A stretch of DNA of 64,000 nt, from positions 1 through 64,000 of the forward strand of contig SDWH01000020.1 in the NCBI GenBank assembly GCA_019550975.1. The letters are read 5' to 3'. The number at the start of each line of letters is the position of its first letter. The first letter of the stretch is position 1. The notes below the pieces were generated by a model, which was given only the letters and a program-made list of their open reading frames with translations, was not told where the DNA came from and did not search any database. Below are positions 1 to 9,480 of this stretch, piece after piece. The position numbers and the translations under genes were made by a program. Source of the DNA: Bacteroidales bacterium SW299 (GTDB lineage Bacteria; Bacteroidota; Bacteroidia; Bacteroidales; Bacteroidaceae).

Positions 1-105
1 TGTAACATAATGTCGTATTAAATATGCAAAGAGGTTATTCCTCAGAAATTTATAATTAAACTTGAACATTATAAGGATGAGAATTTTAGCAAATCTAAAG
101 GATAT

Positions 106-306
106 TGAAAAAAATATATCTTTCCTCTTTTATGTTGTGTTTCCATATTGAATGCCTGTCACATTAAATATGATATTGAACAAATCCCTACTATAGATAC
201 AACTTTACAATCAAAAGTCACATCTATTTTAGGAAACAAACTATCAGGACTAAATGCTTTATCTGGTCAAGCCATAATCATGGAAGTCCAGATAAAGTTG
301 TTTTAA
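106..306 (+). pseudogene. remnant of a penicillin-binding-protein-like gene
   Basis: A reading frame from 109 to a stop at 304-306 encodes a lipoprotein-like leader (KKYIFPLLCC then ILNACH) followed by TIDTTLQSKV and LNALSGQAIIMEVQ. The latter resembles the start of Bacteroides penicillin-binding transpeptidase-like proteins, in which MEVQ is followed by TGQIKA. The codon before the leader is TGA (106-108) instead of a start, and the frame is lost right after MEVQ, so the catalytic domain is absent. I read it as a decayed remnant. The family call rests on remembered similarity over about 40 residues and could be wrong. Confidence 0.35.
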
Positions 307-328
307 AGCCATTGTAAAATTAGAAAAA

Positions 329-619
329 GTGAAACTATTAACATACTGTACAGACTGGAAAGCTATCTATATTATATGGATATTAAGTCTTATCCTTATA
401 AGTAAACCATTACCCTACTATGATAAATATCTACTAAAGCAATATGAGATTTCATGGTGGGTTATTGGAGCACTTATAACAGGCATGGCTATATATCATA
501 TCACTCAAAAGAACTGGATGCAAAGCCTACTTTTGTTGCTACTGTTTATAGTTCCTAAACTATTGGTAATGGTTGGCAATAATGTCAGTTCATTTATTTT
601 TCAGCTATTGGGAATATGA
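329..619 (+). CDS. small membrane protein of unknown function
   Basis: This 96-residue protein starts at a GTG and has three hydrophobic stretches, roughly residues 13-26, 42-57 and 66-85, so it is probably an inner-membrane protein. I recognise no family. Its stop overlaps the start of the next gene in an ATGA arrangement at 616-619, which implies translational coupling and supports both small frames being real. Base composition is very AT-rich, as expected for accessory DNA. It directly follows the broken penicillin-binding-protein-like remnant. Confidence 0.5.
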   Translation: MKLLTYCTDWKAIYIIWILSLILISKPLPYYDKYLLKQYEISWWVIGALITGMAIYHITQKNWMQSLLLLLLFIVPKLLVMVGNNVSSFIFQLLGI

Positions 620-921
620 GATTCTTGGAAGATATAAAAATACCCGTTTGTCTATCAATGGGGATATGTGCGGTCAGAGCATTTATACATAGTTTGATAA
701 CAGAAGAAGAAAGATATAGTCGTTTATATAATACCATCTTCAAGGAAAGACTGGAATGCATTAATTCCATAGAAAACTGGCTATTAATAGTTAGCATATT
801 AATACTTATACCAGCCCTTGTTTATAACATCAAGAAAAAAAGAGTAAAGAATTACTGTTTGCTACTCATATTAATAGCTGTAGTTATTCCTTGGATTTCA
901 TCTGCTTATTGTTTTAAATGA
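616..921 (+). CDS. small membrane protein, coupled to the upstream gene
   Basis: This 101-residue protein has hydrophobic segments near residues 14-27, 54-72 and 79-98. It is preceded by an ATGA overlap with the 96-residue membrane protein, so the two are likely made together and may form a complex. I recognise no motif. Downstream, 922-1143 holds no gene that I can see, only a weak inverted repeat (AGCCTA/TAGGCT) near 950-975. Confidence 0.5.
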   Translation: MRFLEDIKIPVCLSMGICAVRAFIHSLITEEERYSRLYNTIFKERLECINSIENWLLIVSILILIPALVYNIKKKRVKNYCLLLILIAVVIPWISSAYCFK

Positions 922-1143
922 AATAGCATTTGAGCCTAAAAAACTCTTATGCTGTTTCTTCTTTTATAGGCTACTACATTTTAAGGAAATATCCAGATTA
1001 TAAACCCCAAGAAATAAAATGTTGTAGCATATCCAAAATAGAGAAATAAGGGAAAAGTCAAACAATGACAGAAAAAAGCAATATAATATAGTTCTAAACA
1101 TCTAAATATCTTCATGTTACAATTCATATTATAAGACTGCAAG

Positions 1144-1175
1144 TTTGTTCTTTATTTAAAGAATGCTTATCTTTG
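1144..1175 (+). promoter_or_regulatory. Bacteroidetes-type promoter
   Basis: TTTG at 1144-1147, a 20 nt spacer and TATCTTTG at 1168-1175 match the Bacteroides sigma factor consensus. No convincing gene follows before the tRNA fragment at 1326, so its transcript is unknown. It may once have driven the tRNA or an element gene that has been lost. Confidence 0.5.
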
Positions 1176-1325
1176 TACAAAAGCTACTTGCACACAAGTA
1201 ACTTAAAAAGAGATTTTTTACTTCATTACTAACCATTCTTGATTTTTAGCTATAAAAGTCAACCAGAAAGTCAACCAAGGAACAAGAAGGAAAGAGATAA
1301 CATTGATTATCAATGATATACAGAC

Positions 1326-1382
1326 GTTAGAGTACGCGTCTGGGGGGCGTGTGGTCGCTGGTTCGAATCCAGTCACCCCGAC
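1326..1382 (+). other. 3' part of tRNA-Pro(GGG), left attachment site
   Basis: The sequence from the end of the D-arm onward is that of a tRNA. It has a five-pair anticodon stem CGCGT/GCGTG, loop CTGGGGG with anticodon GGG, T-arm GCTGGTTCGAATCCAGT and 3' acceptor strand ACCCCGA. The 5' acceptor and D-arm are missing. The segment 1339-1382 recurs at 23537-23584. It is either attL of the island or the 3' copy left by a second element further left. An intact tRNA-Pro is not in this window. Confidence 0.75.
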
Positions 1383-1393
1383 TGGTAAAAATG

Positions 1394-1430
1394 AAGGAGT
1401 TAAGCGGTTGGCTTAGCTCCTTTTTGCTTT
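1394..1430 (+). terminator. intrinsic terminator after the tRNA fragment
   Basis: AAGGAGTTAAGC and GCTTAGCTCCTT form a near-perfect 12 bp stem around a 5 nt loop, followed by TTTTTGCTTT. It would end transcripts reading out of the tRNA copy. Confidence 0.7.
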
Positions 1431-1435
1431 TATAT

Positions 1436-1452
1436 ACTGACGGATTACTGAC
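1436..1452 (+). repeat. 17 bp integrase-arm-like repeat, left copy
   Basis: ACTGACGGATTACTGAC occurs here, 54 nt inside the left att copy, and again exactly at 23401-23417 inside the right one. A partial copy (GAATTACTGAC) is at 23321. Position and duplication suggest arm-type binding sites for the island integrase. This is inference. Confidence 0.5.
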
Positions 1453-1576
1453 AATTGGGGTGGAGAATAAATGCTATCAAACATAAAATAGAGAAGAAAA
1501 TAATTTGTTTTGGCTTGTTCTTATTTTCATCTGTTTACTCGAATGAACTGCAAGTCTTCCCTTTGCTGTGCTTTAT

Positions 1577-2332
1577 TTATGCTTGTTTGTTTAATAATAA
1601 AGTAATCGTTGCTTCTTTACAATCACTATCTTCTGTTATAATGCCAAATTGAATGTCTTCATAATTCAGCCATGAGCGGACATTACACTTAAAATCGTCC
1701 AGTTCCTTGTTGGTTAACGGGTATTGAGCAGAAACACGAATGCAGACCACAGCATTATTGTATCGACTTAGGTCAAGTTGCTGGTATTTGGTCATTGAAT
1801 CAGCAATATAGGCTAATCGATTTCCTTGCCCGTTGGTAATGGAATGATAATCATATCGTGTACCGTACTCCACTTGCAATAGATAAGCTAAATCTTTGTA
1901 CGTGAAACTGCTTCCAGACACAGTAAGTTCTTGTATGATGGACTTCCTTCGTTCCATTTTGCTTTGTATGGAACCATGATTTTTCCAGAAATTTTCAATT
2001 ATTTCCGCCGGAGAAAAACCATAAAAGGTAATGTCGTATATACAATGCGCGGCTATTTTCTCTTTGCTTAGAGTAGTATTCCTGGGTAAAACAAGCTCTT
2101 TAGCCAATTCATTCTCCCAAAAATCCGCGTCTAAAGACTGTATGCTTATCCAATCCTCTTCTTGCTCTATCCAAACTTTTCCAACGAACTCAGGGCTGGG
2201 TTGCATATTCCGAAGCATATCGTATGCTTCCCGAAAGGCATAGATATTGTCAAAATGCCCGACTATTATTTCTTTCAAGTAAGGAAGCAAGTCGTCAAAT
2301 CCTACTTTCATGATTAATTCTTTCACCGTCAT
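1577..2332 (-). CDS. unknown protein, possibly DUF6557 family
   Basis: This 251-residue soluble protein begins MTVKELIMKV and contains DNIYAFREAYDMLRNMQP near residues 28-45, a phrase I associate from memory with the Bacteroides DUF6557 family. No signal peptide, membrane segment or catalytic motif is evident. It lies 68 nt downstream of the DprA-like gene on the same strand, so the two are probably co-transcribed and may act together. Alternative family assignments cannot be excluded. Confidence 0.6.
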   Translation of the reverse strand: MTVKELIMKVGFDDLLPYLKEIIVGHFDNIYAFREAYDMLRNMQPSPEFVGKVWIEQEEDWISIQSLDADFWENELAKELVLPRNTTLSKEKIAAHCIYDITFYGFSPAEIIENFWKNHGSIQSKMERRKSIIQELTVSGSSFTYKDLAYLLQVEYGTRYDYHSITNGQGNRLAYIADSMTKYQQLDLSRYNNAVVCIRVSAQYPLTNKELDDFKCNVRSWLNYEDIQFGIITEDSDCKEATITLLLNKQA

Positions 2333-2400
2333 GATTGCTCTGTTTTAAAGATTCTGATTGCAAAATAAAGCCTGTGATATGCCATATTAGTGCATAACTT

Positions 2401-3192
2401 CTATAATTTGATAGGAAATCCTATCCCATTTTTGAGAATATACTCATTCCCGGCATTATGCTCATCGTATTGACCGTATGCTACGGCATAAATCTTGCAT
2501 CCGTACTTGTGTGCAAAATGTACTGTATTCATCGTGCCGCTCTTCACAGCGCATTGAACGACAATGACTCTTTGTGCTAAAGCTGCTTGCAGTCGGTTAC
2601 GGGCATACAGTCGTGCAGGATTGGCTTTCACGCCAAAAGGTTGTTCGGAGATAATTAAACCGCCCTTGTCGATAATTTCTTGCTGCAAGAATTCGTTTGC
2701 TTTAGGATGGACGATATTTAAGCAGGATGCAACCACTGCAATAGTTTTTCCATTGGCATCTATACATCCTTGATGAGCGGAACTGTCACATCCCAATGCC
2801 AATCCACTCACTATGATATTTCCTTTCAATGCATAGCTTTTTGCCAGCTGATAGGCTATATCACATCCGACATCATCAGCGTTTCGTGAGCCAATGACGG
2901 CAATGGGATTTTCGTGATAAAGCAACTCCTTATTTCCTAATAGATGGATTAATGTGGGTGCTTCTACGCCAATTTTGGCAAAAGAAGCAGGATAATTTTC
3001 CGCATAATAAGGGATAATGCAAATGTCCGCTTCTTTTTCTTTCTCACAAATCATCTTTGCTTTTACGAAGGTTGCCGGATGAAGGGCGATTGTTTCTCGC
3101 AATTCTCGTTCCTCTTTACTGCATATATCAGCATAGTGACACCGCAACAAATGCAGGCATGTCAGTTCTTCTATCGAAAATCTATTTCCCAT
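2401..3192 (-). CDS. DprA/Smf-like Rossmann (SLOG) protein
   Basis: The protein has the DprA core in order: IAVIGSRNADDVG, IIVSGLALGCDSSAHQG, KTIAVVAS, GGLIISEQPFG, ARNRLQAALAQ and SGTMNT. In DprA this fold binds single-stranded DNA and loads RecA. Related SLOG-domain proteins on islands often sense nucleotides or take part in anti-phage defence. I start it at the ATG at 3192 (263 aa), because the longer frame runs into a promoter-like CATCTTTG motif. It lacks the extra C-terminal winged-helix domain of some DprA proteins. Since it sits on an island beside an unknown gene, a defence role is as likely as natural transformation. Confidence 0.8.
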   Translation of the reverse strand: MGNRFSIEELTCLHLLRCHYADICSKEERELRETIALHPATFVKAKMICEKEKEADICIIPYYAENYPASFAKIGVEAPTLIHLLGNKELLYHENPIAVIGSRNADDVGCDIAYQLAKSYALKGNIIVSGLALGCDSSAHQGCIDANGKTIAVVASCLNIVHPKANEFLQQEIIDKGGLIISEQPFGVKANPARLYARNRLQAALAQRVIVVQCAVKSGTMNTVHFAHKYGCKIYAVAYGQYDEHNAGNEYILKNGIGFPIKL

Positions 3193-3401
3193 ATTCTCAT
3201 CCTTTTTTCCGCAAAGATGAATAGAAGTGATGCCAATGTAAAGCATTACTTCAATTTTTTCTCATCTTATGCTTTGATGTTGCATATCCTTGACAGAACT
3301 TTGCAGCAAAAGATATAGCATTTCCCATTGAGAATGAGAATCTTCTTGAGAGAATTCGCTATATTTGTTTTAGAATTCATCCACTTTAAAAATATACGTG
3401 T

Positions 3402-4292
3402 ATGGAAACATTATCAGAACAATTGACCGAACTTTACGAAAGTAAGTGGAACGGCTTAATGGAACAATTGGAAGCCAATGGATTGCGAGACAAACTGCAA
3501 TGTCCGTTCTTAATTTCTCTGTTGCGCTCGGGACAAAAGAAAGAAGAAAGAGAAAAAGAACAAGCACTAATAGGTTATGATAAATGGTATGCTCAAAAAG
3601 GGACCTCTGAACATGAAGAATGGTACACCAAAGCCGACATAAAAATCATGTTCTTTGGTAAAGAGCCAAATGGTTGGGAACGAGACAATGCTGAAGAACA
3701 TTTAGATGTGGGTGATTTAATGGCTACCTATGAAGACTTCCTTGATGACAATTATGTGGCAATAGAAGGGAACGGAGGATATTTTCGTGGTGGGAGCCAA
3801 TTCTTCAAAAGAGGAATCAACGGTATGATGGCAGAAATCAAAGATAATTTACTCAGTGCATATCCCGGCAAACGTGTCTCTATGATTTGGAATGAAATCT
3901 CCAAGCTTTCTGCCCGTACTGCAAAAGGTGGTGGTGCCGTAAATGCAGATGTGCACGAAATAGAGAAGAACTTTTTCCACGTGATTCCGGATGAAGTTGA
4001 AATTCTTAAACCGGATATATTGGTATTCTTTATTGGACCGGGAATGGAAAACAACAAATACTATAATTACATATTGGAGAACTTTAAGTTAAATGGGAAG
4101 CCAAATCCGTTACCCAATTTGCCTACGGGCGAGGATGTCATCAAACTTCCTATTGAGGGTGTAAAATTCGCATATAAAACTTATCATCCTGGATATGCAC
4201 CCAAAGAAGCTAATACATTTCATTGGAAACTTTACGATGCCATTCTTAAGGATATCAAAGAAAATATCGACCAACTATTGGAGAAAGAATAA
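3402..4292 (+). CDS. uracil-DNA-glycosylase-fold protein
   Basis: This 296-residue protein carries two spaced motifs of the UDG superfamily: IMFFGKEPNGW (residues 82-92), like motif A (G-x-E/D-P), and TYHPGYAP (260-267), like the HP motif B. KPDILVFFIGPG (203-214) matches the strand before the active-site loop. Family members remove uracil or other bases from DNA, though many distant members are uncharacterised. A -7 element TATATTTG lies at 3360-3367. It is divergent from the DprA-like gene. The substrate cannot be told from sequence, and the assignment is by motif only. Confidence 0.55.
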   Translation: METLSEQLTELYESKWNGLMEQLEANGLRDKLQCPFLISLLRSGQKKEEREKEQALIGYDKWYAQKGTSEHEEWYTKADIKIMFFGKEPNGWERDNAEEHLDVGDLMATYEDFLDDNYVAIEGNGGYFRGGSQFFKRGINGMMAEIKDNLLSAYPGKRVSMIWNEISKLSARTAKGGGAVNADVHEIEKNFFHVIPDEVEILKPDILVFFIGPGMENNKYYNYILENFKLNGKPNPLPNLPTGEDVIKLPIEGVKFAYKTYHPGYAPKEANTFHWKLYDAILKDIKENIDQLLEKE

Positions 4293-4393
4293 CCTGTGAA
4301 CCACTTTGGCATAACTTGACCTCATCTTTGCATTGAAACAGACGGAAAGATGAGGTTTTGTTTTTCCTATGTGTAATCTAAAACCGAAAGAAT

Positions 4394-4839
4394 ATGGAAA
4401 AGAAAAGCAAAGTGGTGAGCAAACGTTTGCGAAAGCAACTGGATGAGTTGGAGCGGGGCAAACGATATGATGAAGCTACCCAACTGTTGGAACCTATTGC
4501 CCGCCGAGGCAATGCTGATGCACAATACGAGATGGGAGAACTGCTTTACCATAAAATGGTACATGAAGCGGAAGCAGTAGTCAGAAATTACTCTAAGATT
4601 GAGAAAGTAATATTTTGGTTAGACTTGTCAAGGAAACCAGAATTATGTAAAGCTGATTTCTCTGATTTTAACAAAATGATTAATTGGTACGAGAAAGCTG
4701 CTAAGCAAAAACATATTAAGGCAATGGTAGAACTTGCCGAATGGTATACTCCAATACGTTGCGGTTCATCTGCTAAACATGTAATCAAGCAGTCACCGTT
4801 CTTTACCCTGAAATGCAATTTCAATCATGCATTGTCCTT
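4394..4839 (+). pseudogene. truncated Sel1-like repeat protein
   Basis: Residues 1-120 contain two Sel1/TPR-like units (YDEATQLLEPIARRGNADAQYEMG and later INWYEKAAKQKHIKAMVELAEWY). These helical repeats usually mediate protein-protein contacts. The last 30 residues do not fit the repeat, and the frame ends at the junction with the IS30 fragment near 4840, so the 3' part has been lost. A promoter-like CATCTTTG lies about 60 nt upstream. Sel1 proteins are normally longer with more repeats, supporting truncation by the insertion. Confidence 0.6.
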
Positions 4840-5232
4840 ATAATTGAACGAAGTAAGAATATGTTTCTACAAACAAAACTTCCATCCAAGAAACCTGAGG
4901 ATGTAGAGAAAGCCGTGGTAAGACTTTTGCTCCCCTTCAAAAAACATGTGTATACTATCACAACAGATAATGGAATTGAATTTCGTAATCACAAGGCTAT
5001 ATGTAAAGCTCTGGATTGTACTGTGTATTTTGCAGATCCATATTGTTCGGGACAAAAAGGGGCAATTGAGAATATGAATAAAATACTTCGGGAATATTTC
5101 CCTAAAGGTACAGTTTTCAGACAGGTGTCTCAAGCGGAACTGAACAAAGTACAATATCAAATTAATGATAGACCGCGTAAAAAACTAGGGTTTTCAACCC
5201 CCAAAATCGAGTTTTATAAAAGTATTTGCTAA
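4840..5232 (+). pseudogene. IS30-family transposase, C-terminal half only
   Basis: The frame reads IIERSKNMFLQTKLPSKKPE, then TITTDNGIEF, FADPYCSGQKGAIEN, the REYFPKGT motif and LGFSTPKIEF. This is the DDE catalytic core of IS30/IS4351-type transposases from the second Asp (in TTDNG) onward. The first catalytic Asp and the N-terminal helix-turn-helix are missing here. They lie at 19540-20142, ending at the residue that precedes this fragment (DWEMDL...AVLT, then IIERS). The half-gene is not expected to make an active enzyme. Confidence 0.85.
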
Positions 5233-5257
5233 TTTTGCACTTGCCACTTGACTCTAC
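4840..5257 (+). mobile_element. right (3') part of a split IS30-family element
   Basis: This segment holds the transposase C-terminal half and the right inverted repeat. Read inward from 5257, the end is GTAGAGTCAAGTGGCAAGTG, which matches the left end at 19240 (GTAGATTCCA..., sharing AAGTGCAA) at most terminal positions. The beta-glucan locus begins right outside it. Confidence 0.7.
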
Positions 5258-5304
5258 AATGCTAGAAATAGGTTAACTAAATATAGTATTTGATATATTT
5301 TCAC

Positions 5305-5312
5305 TATATTTG
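5305..5312 (+). promoter_or_regulatory. -7 promoter element of the hybrid sensor gene
   Basis: TATATTTG fits the TAnnTTTG consensus and lies 55 nt before the start of the hybrid sensor-regulator gene. I see no well-spaced -33 element. Confidence 0.4.
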
Positions 5313-5366
5313 TATCATATTAGCCTTTGTGAAATTTAAGGATGTAAGTGTCCGTTGATTTAATAT

Positions 5367-8300
5367 ATGAAGATAAATTTAAAATATATCTTATTAGTCA
5401 TATCTTTTGTGTTGTCTATTTCTGCTTTATATGCCGAATCGTTTGACGGTATGTTTAGTGTTCGTCACATCGGGCGCACTGATGGATTGAGTAGCGAAAG
5501 AGTATTCTCGATAGTTGAGGATAATGACAATGTGATGTGGATTTCAACCAGAACTGGAGTGGACAGATATAATGGTCGTACAGTAAAGAATTATTCATTG
5601 TCTGCCAATTATTATTATGGTGATTTGGCAGGGAGAATAATCAGGCTTTATTTTGATAATAAACTGGGACTTTTGGCATACGATCATACCGGGAGAATAT
5701 ATAAATATCAACCGAATACGGACAGCTTTGAGTTGTATTTGTTTTTGGGCGAGTATATTGAGGGGGAAATTATTCTTAATAAAATATTTTCAGATGAAAA
5801 TGGAACGCTTTGGTTTGGATTGAGTAGAGGATTATATTCAAAAAAGTCAGACGGTGCTTTATGTTGCGTTTTAGAAGACAATTATATAAATGATATAGCA
5901 TGTTTGTGCGATTCTTTATTTGTTGGTACATCGAATGGAGTTTTTCGTTTATCATGTAGGGAAGATTCTGTTTCAAATCAACTTGTTGAAGATAAAAATG
6001 TACAAACTCTTTATTTCGATAAGTCTGAAAATAAGTTGTGGATTGGTACTTTCAACAGCGGATTGTGGACTCTGGATCTCGGAAATTATTCATTACATCG
6101 TATAAAAGGTCAACATCTGTCTTTTTTTAATCCTATTCGCGCCATTACTCCTTATGACAATAACAGAATACTTGTTGGAATAGACGGTGGTGGAGTATAT
6201 TTTGTGGACAAACATACCTCAGAAACAAAGTTGTTTGTAAATACAGAGGATAGTGGGGAGTTCTTTTTACGTGGCAATGGAATCTATGCCGTAACCAAAG
6301 ACTTTCAGGATAATATATGGATAGGCAGTTACACTGGTGGAGTGTCTGTGGCTATTTCTTTGAAGTATCCTATCAATATAATGACACATGAACGGGGAAA
6401 TCCGCAGTCGTTGGTAAATAATAATGTGAATGATATAGAGGAGAATATAAATTATGATTTGTGGTTTGCCACGGATGATGGTATAAGTATTAGGAATAAG
6501 TCAGATCATCGTTGGAAACATATATTAAAATCTATTGTAATAGTAGACTTATGTAGTTCAGGCGATGGAAATATCTGGGCTGGAACTTATGGAGACGGTT
6601 TGTATCTGATAGATAAAGACGGGCGTGTGATAAGACATCTTACCCAGAAGCCGGAAGGACTTACTACAAATTATATTTTCTCGGTGAAGGAGGACAAGGA
6701 CGGAGATCTTTGGATTGGGGGACTTGACGGAAATTTAATTATAGCCGACAAACAAGGAAAACGTAAAAATGAGTTTGATATAAACTGGGTTCATTCCATA
6801 GAAGAAGTTGATTCTTTGAGAATGGCCGTTGCTACAGTAAATGGTTTTTGTATTGTAGAAAAATATACATCTCAGTTCAGACGTTATGCCACAACCTCTG
6901 AGTTCAATGATAAGAATGTCAGTGCTTATATCATTACAATGTTGTTTAATGGTGACGGTACTGTATGGCTTGGCACTGAAGGAGGTGGTCTGAATCTGTA
7001 TGATATGAATTCAGGTGATGTAAAGATCATTACCACTAAAGAAGGCTTGCTGTCCGATGACATATATAGCTTGCAACGTGATAATAAAGGTCGTATTTGG
7101 GCAAGCACAGGTAAAGGTCTTGCCGTTGTAAATGGCCTGAAGGTTTCAAATCTGAATTATATTCATGATACAGATAAGACATATAATAAATCGGCATGTA
7201 TCAAACTTTCTGATGGTAGGTTTGCTTATGGAAGTACTTATGGGGCTATTTTTATAACTCCTGGCGCGATGGCTGTTGAGGAATACGACGCGCCTGTCAG
7301 GATAACAGATTTAAAATTGGAGTATATCTCTCCTGAGAAGGAAATACAGATGCGTCCGTCCATTTATGCTATGCTCATGGATAAGAAAGTTGATCTTGAT
7401 TACAGTTATAATTCATTTTCTGTTACTTTTGAGTCAATAAATTATCGTTTTCAGCATGATATAGCTTATCAGTATATTCTTGAAGGATATGAAAAATCAT
7501 GGAGTGCGGTGTATTCGAATGGAACTGTCAGATATACTAATGTATCGCCGGGAATGTACACATTAAAAGTCAGAAGTTTGAGAAAAAGTAATGGAGAAAT
7601 CATTTCAGAAGCTTCGCTTTCAATAAACATTGATCAGCCGTGGTGGAATTCATGGTATGCATGGATAATATATTTGTCATTAGTTTTCGGTATATTTTAT
7701 TTCATACTTAGATATAAGAGTAATCAGCTTCAAAAAAGACATAATGAGGACAAAATAAAGTTCTTTGTAGAGACAGCACACGATATACGGACTCCTGTAA
7801 CACTTATCATGGCTCCTTTGGAAGACCTTAGTAAGAAAAAAGACCTTTCGGATGATGTAAGTTACTTGTTGGAAACTGCGCGTAATAATACACGTAAACT
7901 ACATGCGCTTGTAAGTCAATTGCTTGAGTTTGAGAAAATAGATACAAATAAGAAAAATATAACTCTTAAACCTGTAAATATCAACGATTTGTTAGTGAAG
8001 GAATGTGTAAGCTTCCAGTCATATTGTGATAAGAAACAATTGCATATAAAGATATCTTTGCCTGAACATGATGTGTTTGCAATGGCAGATGAGCAGATGA
8101 TGGAAATGTTGCTTGACAATCTTATTTCGAATGCTTGCAAATATACCTTGGCAAATGGGACAATCAGCCTGTCACTTTTATCTGATAAAAAGAATGTAGT
8201 TATAGAGGTTCAAGACACAGGTATTGGCATTCCGGCTGATGCCGGCAGACAGCTGTTCAAGAATGTTTATCGTGCTGTTAATGCAAGACAGACAAACGAA

Positions 8301-9359
8301 CCCGGCACAGGATTCGGGCTGTTGCAGGTACAGCGTTTGGTGAATATGATGCATGGCAAAATTTCATACAAATCTGAAGTAAACAAGGGCAGTACGTTCT
8401 ATGTTACGTTACGCAATGCTGATATTGATTCTTCTTTTGATAATAATGTTATACATAAACAGATATCTCCGGTTATAGAAAATAGAACTGAGTATATTGG
8501 TGATGATTCTGAAAATATTAAAGAATCTTTGGATACATTGCTTATAGTCGAGGATAATGATGAACTACGCTGTTATTTAAAGAAGATTTTTGAACGTGAT
8601 TATCGGGTTATAGATGTATCTGATGGAAGTAAGGCTTTGGAATGTTTGGCAGAAGAATATCCGGATCTTATTCTGTCGGATGTTATGATGCCTGGTATCC
8701 AGGGTGACGAGCTTTGTCGTATAGTAAAGAAAAATCCACAAACATCCGGCATACCGTTTATATTGCTTACTGCCAAGGTAACCCATGATGCCATGGTTAC
8801 CGGTCTGAAAAGTGGAGCGGACGACTATATTCCTAAACCTTTCAGTGCAGAAATTTTAAGATTGAAGGTTCATAGTATTCTCGAAACCAGAAATCATCTT
8901 CGTAAATATGTTCTGAAAAATGTGGTGGCGCAAATAGAGAAAAATGAAACTGTTGGCACTGATACTTTGAACAATGATGATGAAATACGGCAAACAGACG
9001 AGGGCAATGTTCAGAATGATACAGTACCGGTATCAGAGGATGATTTGAATTTTATTAAGCATGCAACACAACTCGTCATGGATAATATGGATGATGAAGA
9101 ATTTAATATTAACCAATTGTGCCAGGAAATGGCTATGAGCCGTACCTTGTTCTACAACCGTTTGAAATCACTTACAGGAAAGGCACCGCAGGACTTCATA
9201 CGTCTGATTCGCCTTCAGAGGGCGGCAGAACTGTTGAAACAAGGAAAGCCTGTGGCAGATGTAGCCGCTGAAACCGGATTTGTGAATTCTAAATATTTCA
9301 GTATATTGTTCAAGAAACAATTTGGTATATCACCAAGCAAGTTTCTGGAGCAAAACTAA
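5367..9359 (+). CDS. hybrid two-component system sensor/regulator (HTCS)
   Basis: This 1330-residue protein combines a full two-component pathway in one inner-membrane chain. In order it has a signal peptide (about 1-24), a periplasmic two-bladed-propeller sensor made of many NIWIGxxxGG/LWIGT-type repeats, a Y_Y_Y domain near 670-760, and a membrane helix near 770-788. A histidine kinase follows with H-box THDIRTP-like AHDIRTP (His805), N-box DNLISNACKY and G-boxes DTGIGIP and GTGFGLL. Then come a receiver domain with LLIVEDND and phospho-acceptor Asp1105 (LSDVMMPG), and a C-terminal AraC helix-turn-helix. Such proteins bind oligosaccharides in the periplasm and switch on the adjacent locus. 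It precedes the operon and is separated from it by a strong terminator. Confidence 0.95.
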   Translation: MKINLKYILLVISFVLSISALYAESFDGMFSVRHIGRTDGLSSERVFSIVEDNDNVMWISTRTGVDRYNGRTVKNYSLSANYYYGDLAGRIIRLYFDNKLGLLAYDHTGRIYKYQPNTDSFELYLFLGEYIEGEIILNKIFSDENGTLWFGLSRGLYSKKSDGALCCVLEDNYINDIACLCDSLFVGTSNGVFRLSCREDSVSNQLVEDKNVQTLYFDKSENKLWIGTFNSGLWTLDLGNYSLHRIKGQHLSFFNPIRAITPYDNNRILVGIDGGGVYFVDKHTSETKLFVNTEDSGEFFLRGNGIYAVTKDFQDNIWIGSYTGGVSVAISLKYPINIMTHERGNPQSLVNNNVNDIEENINYDLWFATDDGISIRNKSDHRWKHILKSIVIVDLCSSGDGNIWAGTYGDGLYLIDKDGRVIRHLTQKPEGLTTNYIFSVKEDKDGDLWIGGLDGNLIIADKQGKRKNEFDINWVHSIEEVDSLRMAVATVNGFCIVEKYTSQFRRYATTSEFNDKNVSAYIITMLFNGDGTVWLGTEGGGLNLYDMNSGDVKIITTKEGLLSDDIYSLQRDNKGRIWASTGKGLAVVNGLKVSNLNYIHDTDKTYNKSACIKLSDGRFAYGSTYGAIFITPGAMAVEEYDAPVRITDLKLEYISPEKEIQMRPSIYAMLMDKKVDLDYSYNSFSVTFESINYRFQHDIAYQYILEGYEKSWSAVYSNGTVRYTNVSPGMYTLKVRSLRKSNGEIISEASLSINIDQPWWNSWYAWIIYLSLVFGIFYFILRYKSNQLQKRHNEDKIKFFVETAHDIRTPVTLIMAPLEDLSKKKDLSDDVSYLLETARNNTRKLHALVSQLLEFEKIDTNKKNITLKPVNINDLLVKECVSFQSYCDKKQLHIKISLPEHDVFAMADEQMMEMLLDNLISNACKYTLANGTISLSLLSDKKNVVIEVQDTGIGIPADAGRQLFKNVYRAVNARQTNEPGTGFGLLQVQRLVNMMHGKISYKSEVNKGSTFYVTLRNADIDSSFDNNVIHKQISPVIENRTEYIGDDSENIKESLDTLLIVEDNDELRCYLKKIFERDYRVIDVSDGSKALECLAEEYPDLILSDVMMPGIQGDELCRIVKKNPQTSGIPFILLTAKVTHDAMVTGLKSGADDYIPKPFSAEILRLKVHSILETRNHLRKYVLKNVVAQIEKNETVGTDTLNNDDEIRQTDEGNVQNDTVPVSEDDLNFIKHATQLVMDNMDDEEFNINQLCQEMAMSRTLFYNRLKSLTGKAPQDFIRLIRLQRAAELLKQGKPVADVAAETGFVNSKYFSILFKKQFGISPSKFLEQN

Positions 9360-9382
9360 TAGATAGTTCTATATTTATATTA

Positions 9383-9438
9383 CGGGCTGACAAATCAATA
9401 ATGTCTTATTTATGAACATTTATTGATTTGTCAGCCCG
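9383..9438 (+). terminator. terminator after the HTCS gene
   Basis: A perfect 19 bp inverted repeat (CGGGCTGACAAATCAATAA, arms at 9383-9401 and 9420-9438) surrounds an 18 nt loop and is followed by ATTTTTAT. It isolates the regulator transcript from the structural operon. Confidence 0.8.
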
Positions 9439-9480
9439 ATTTTTATATGTTTTCTTGGTTAAAAAGCAAAAATGATAGAT

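Noticed and set aside
1455..1652. 65-codon plus-strand frame right of the left att copy
   Set aside because: It spans the arm-like repeat, has no recognisable domain or promoter and overlaps the end of the minus-strand gene at 1577. I treat it as fortuitous.
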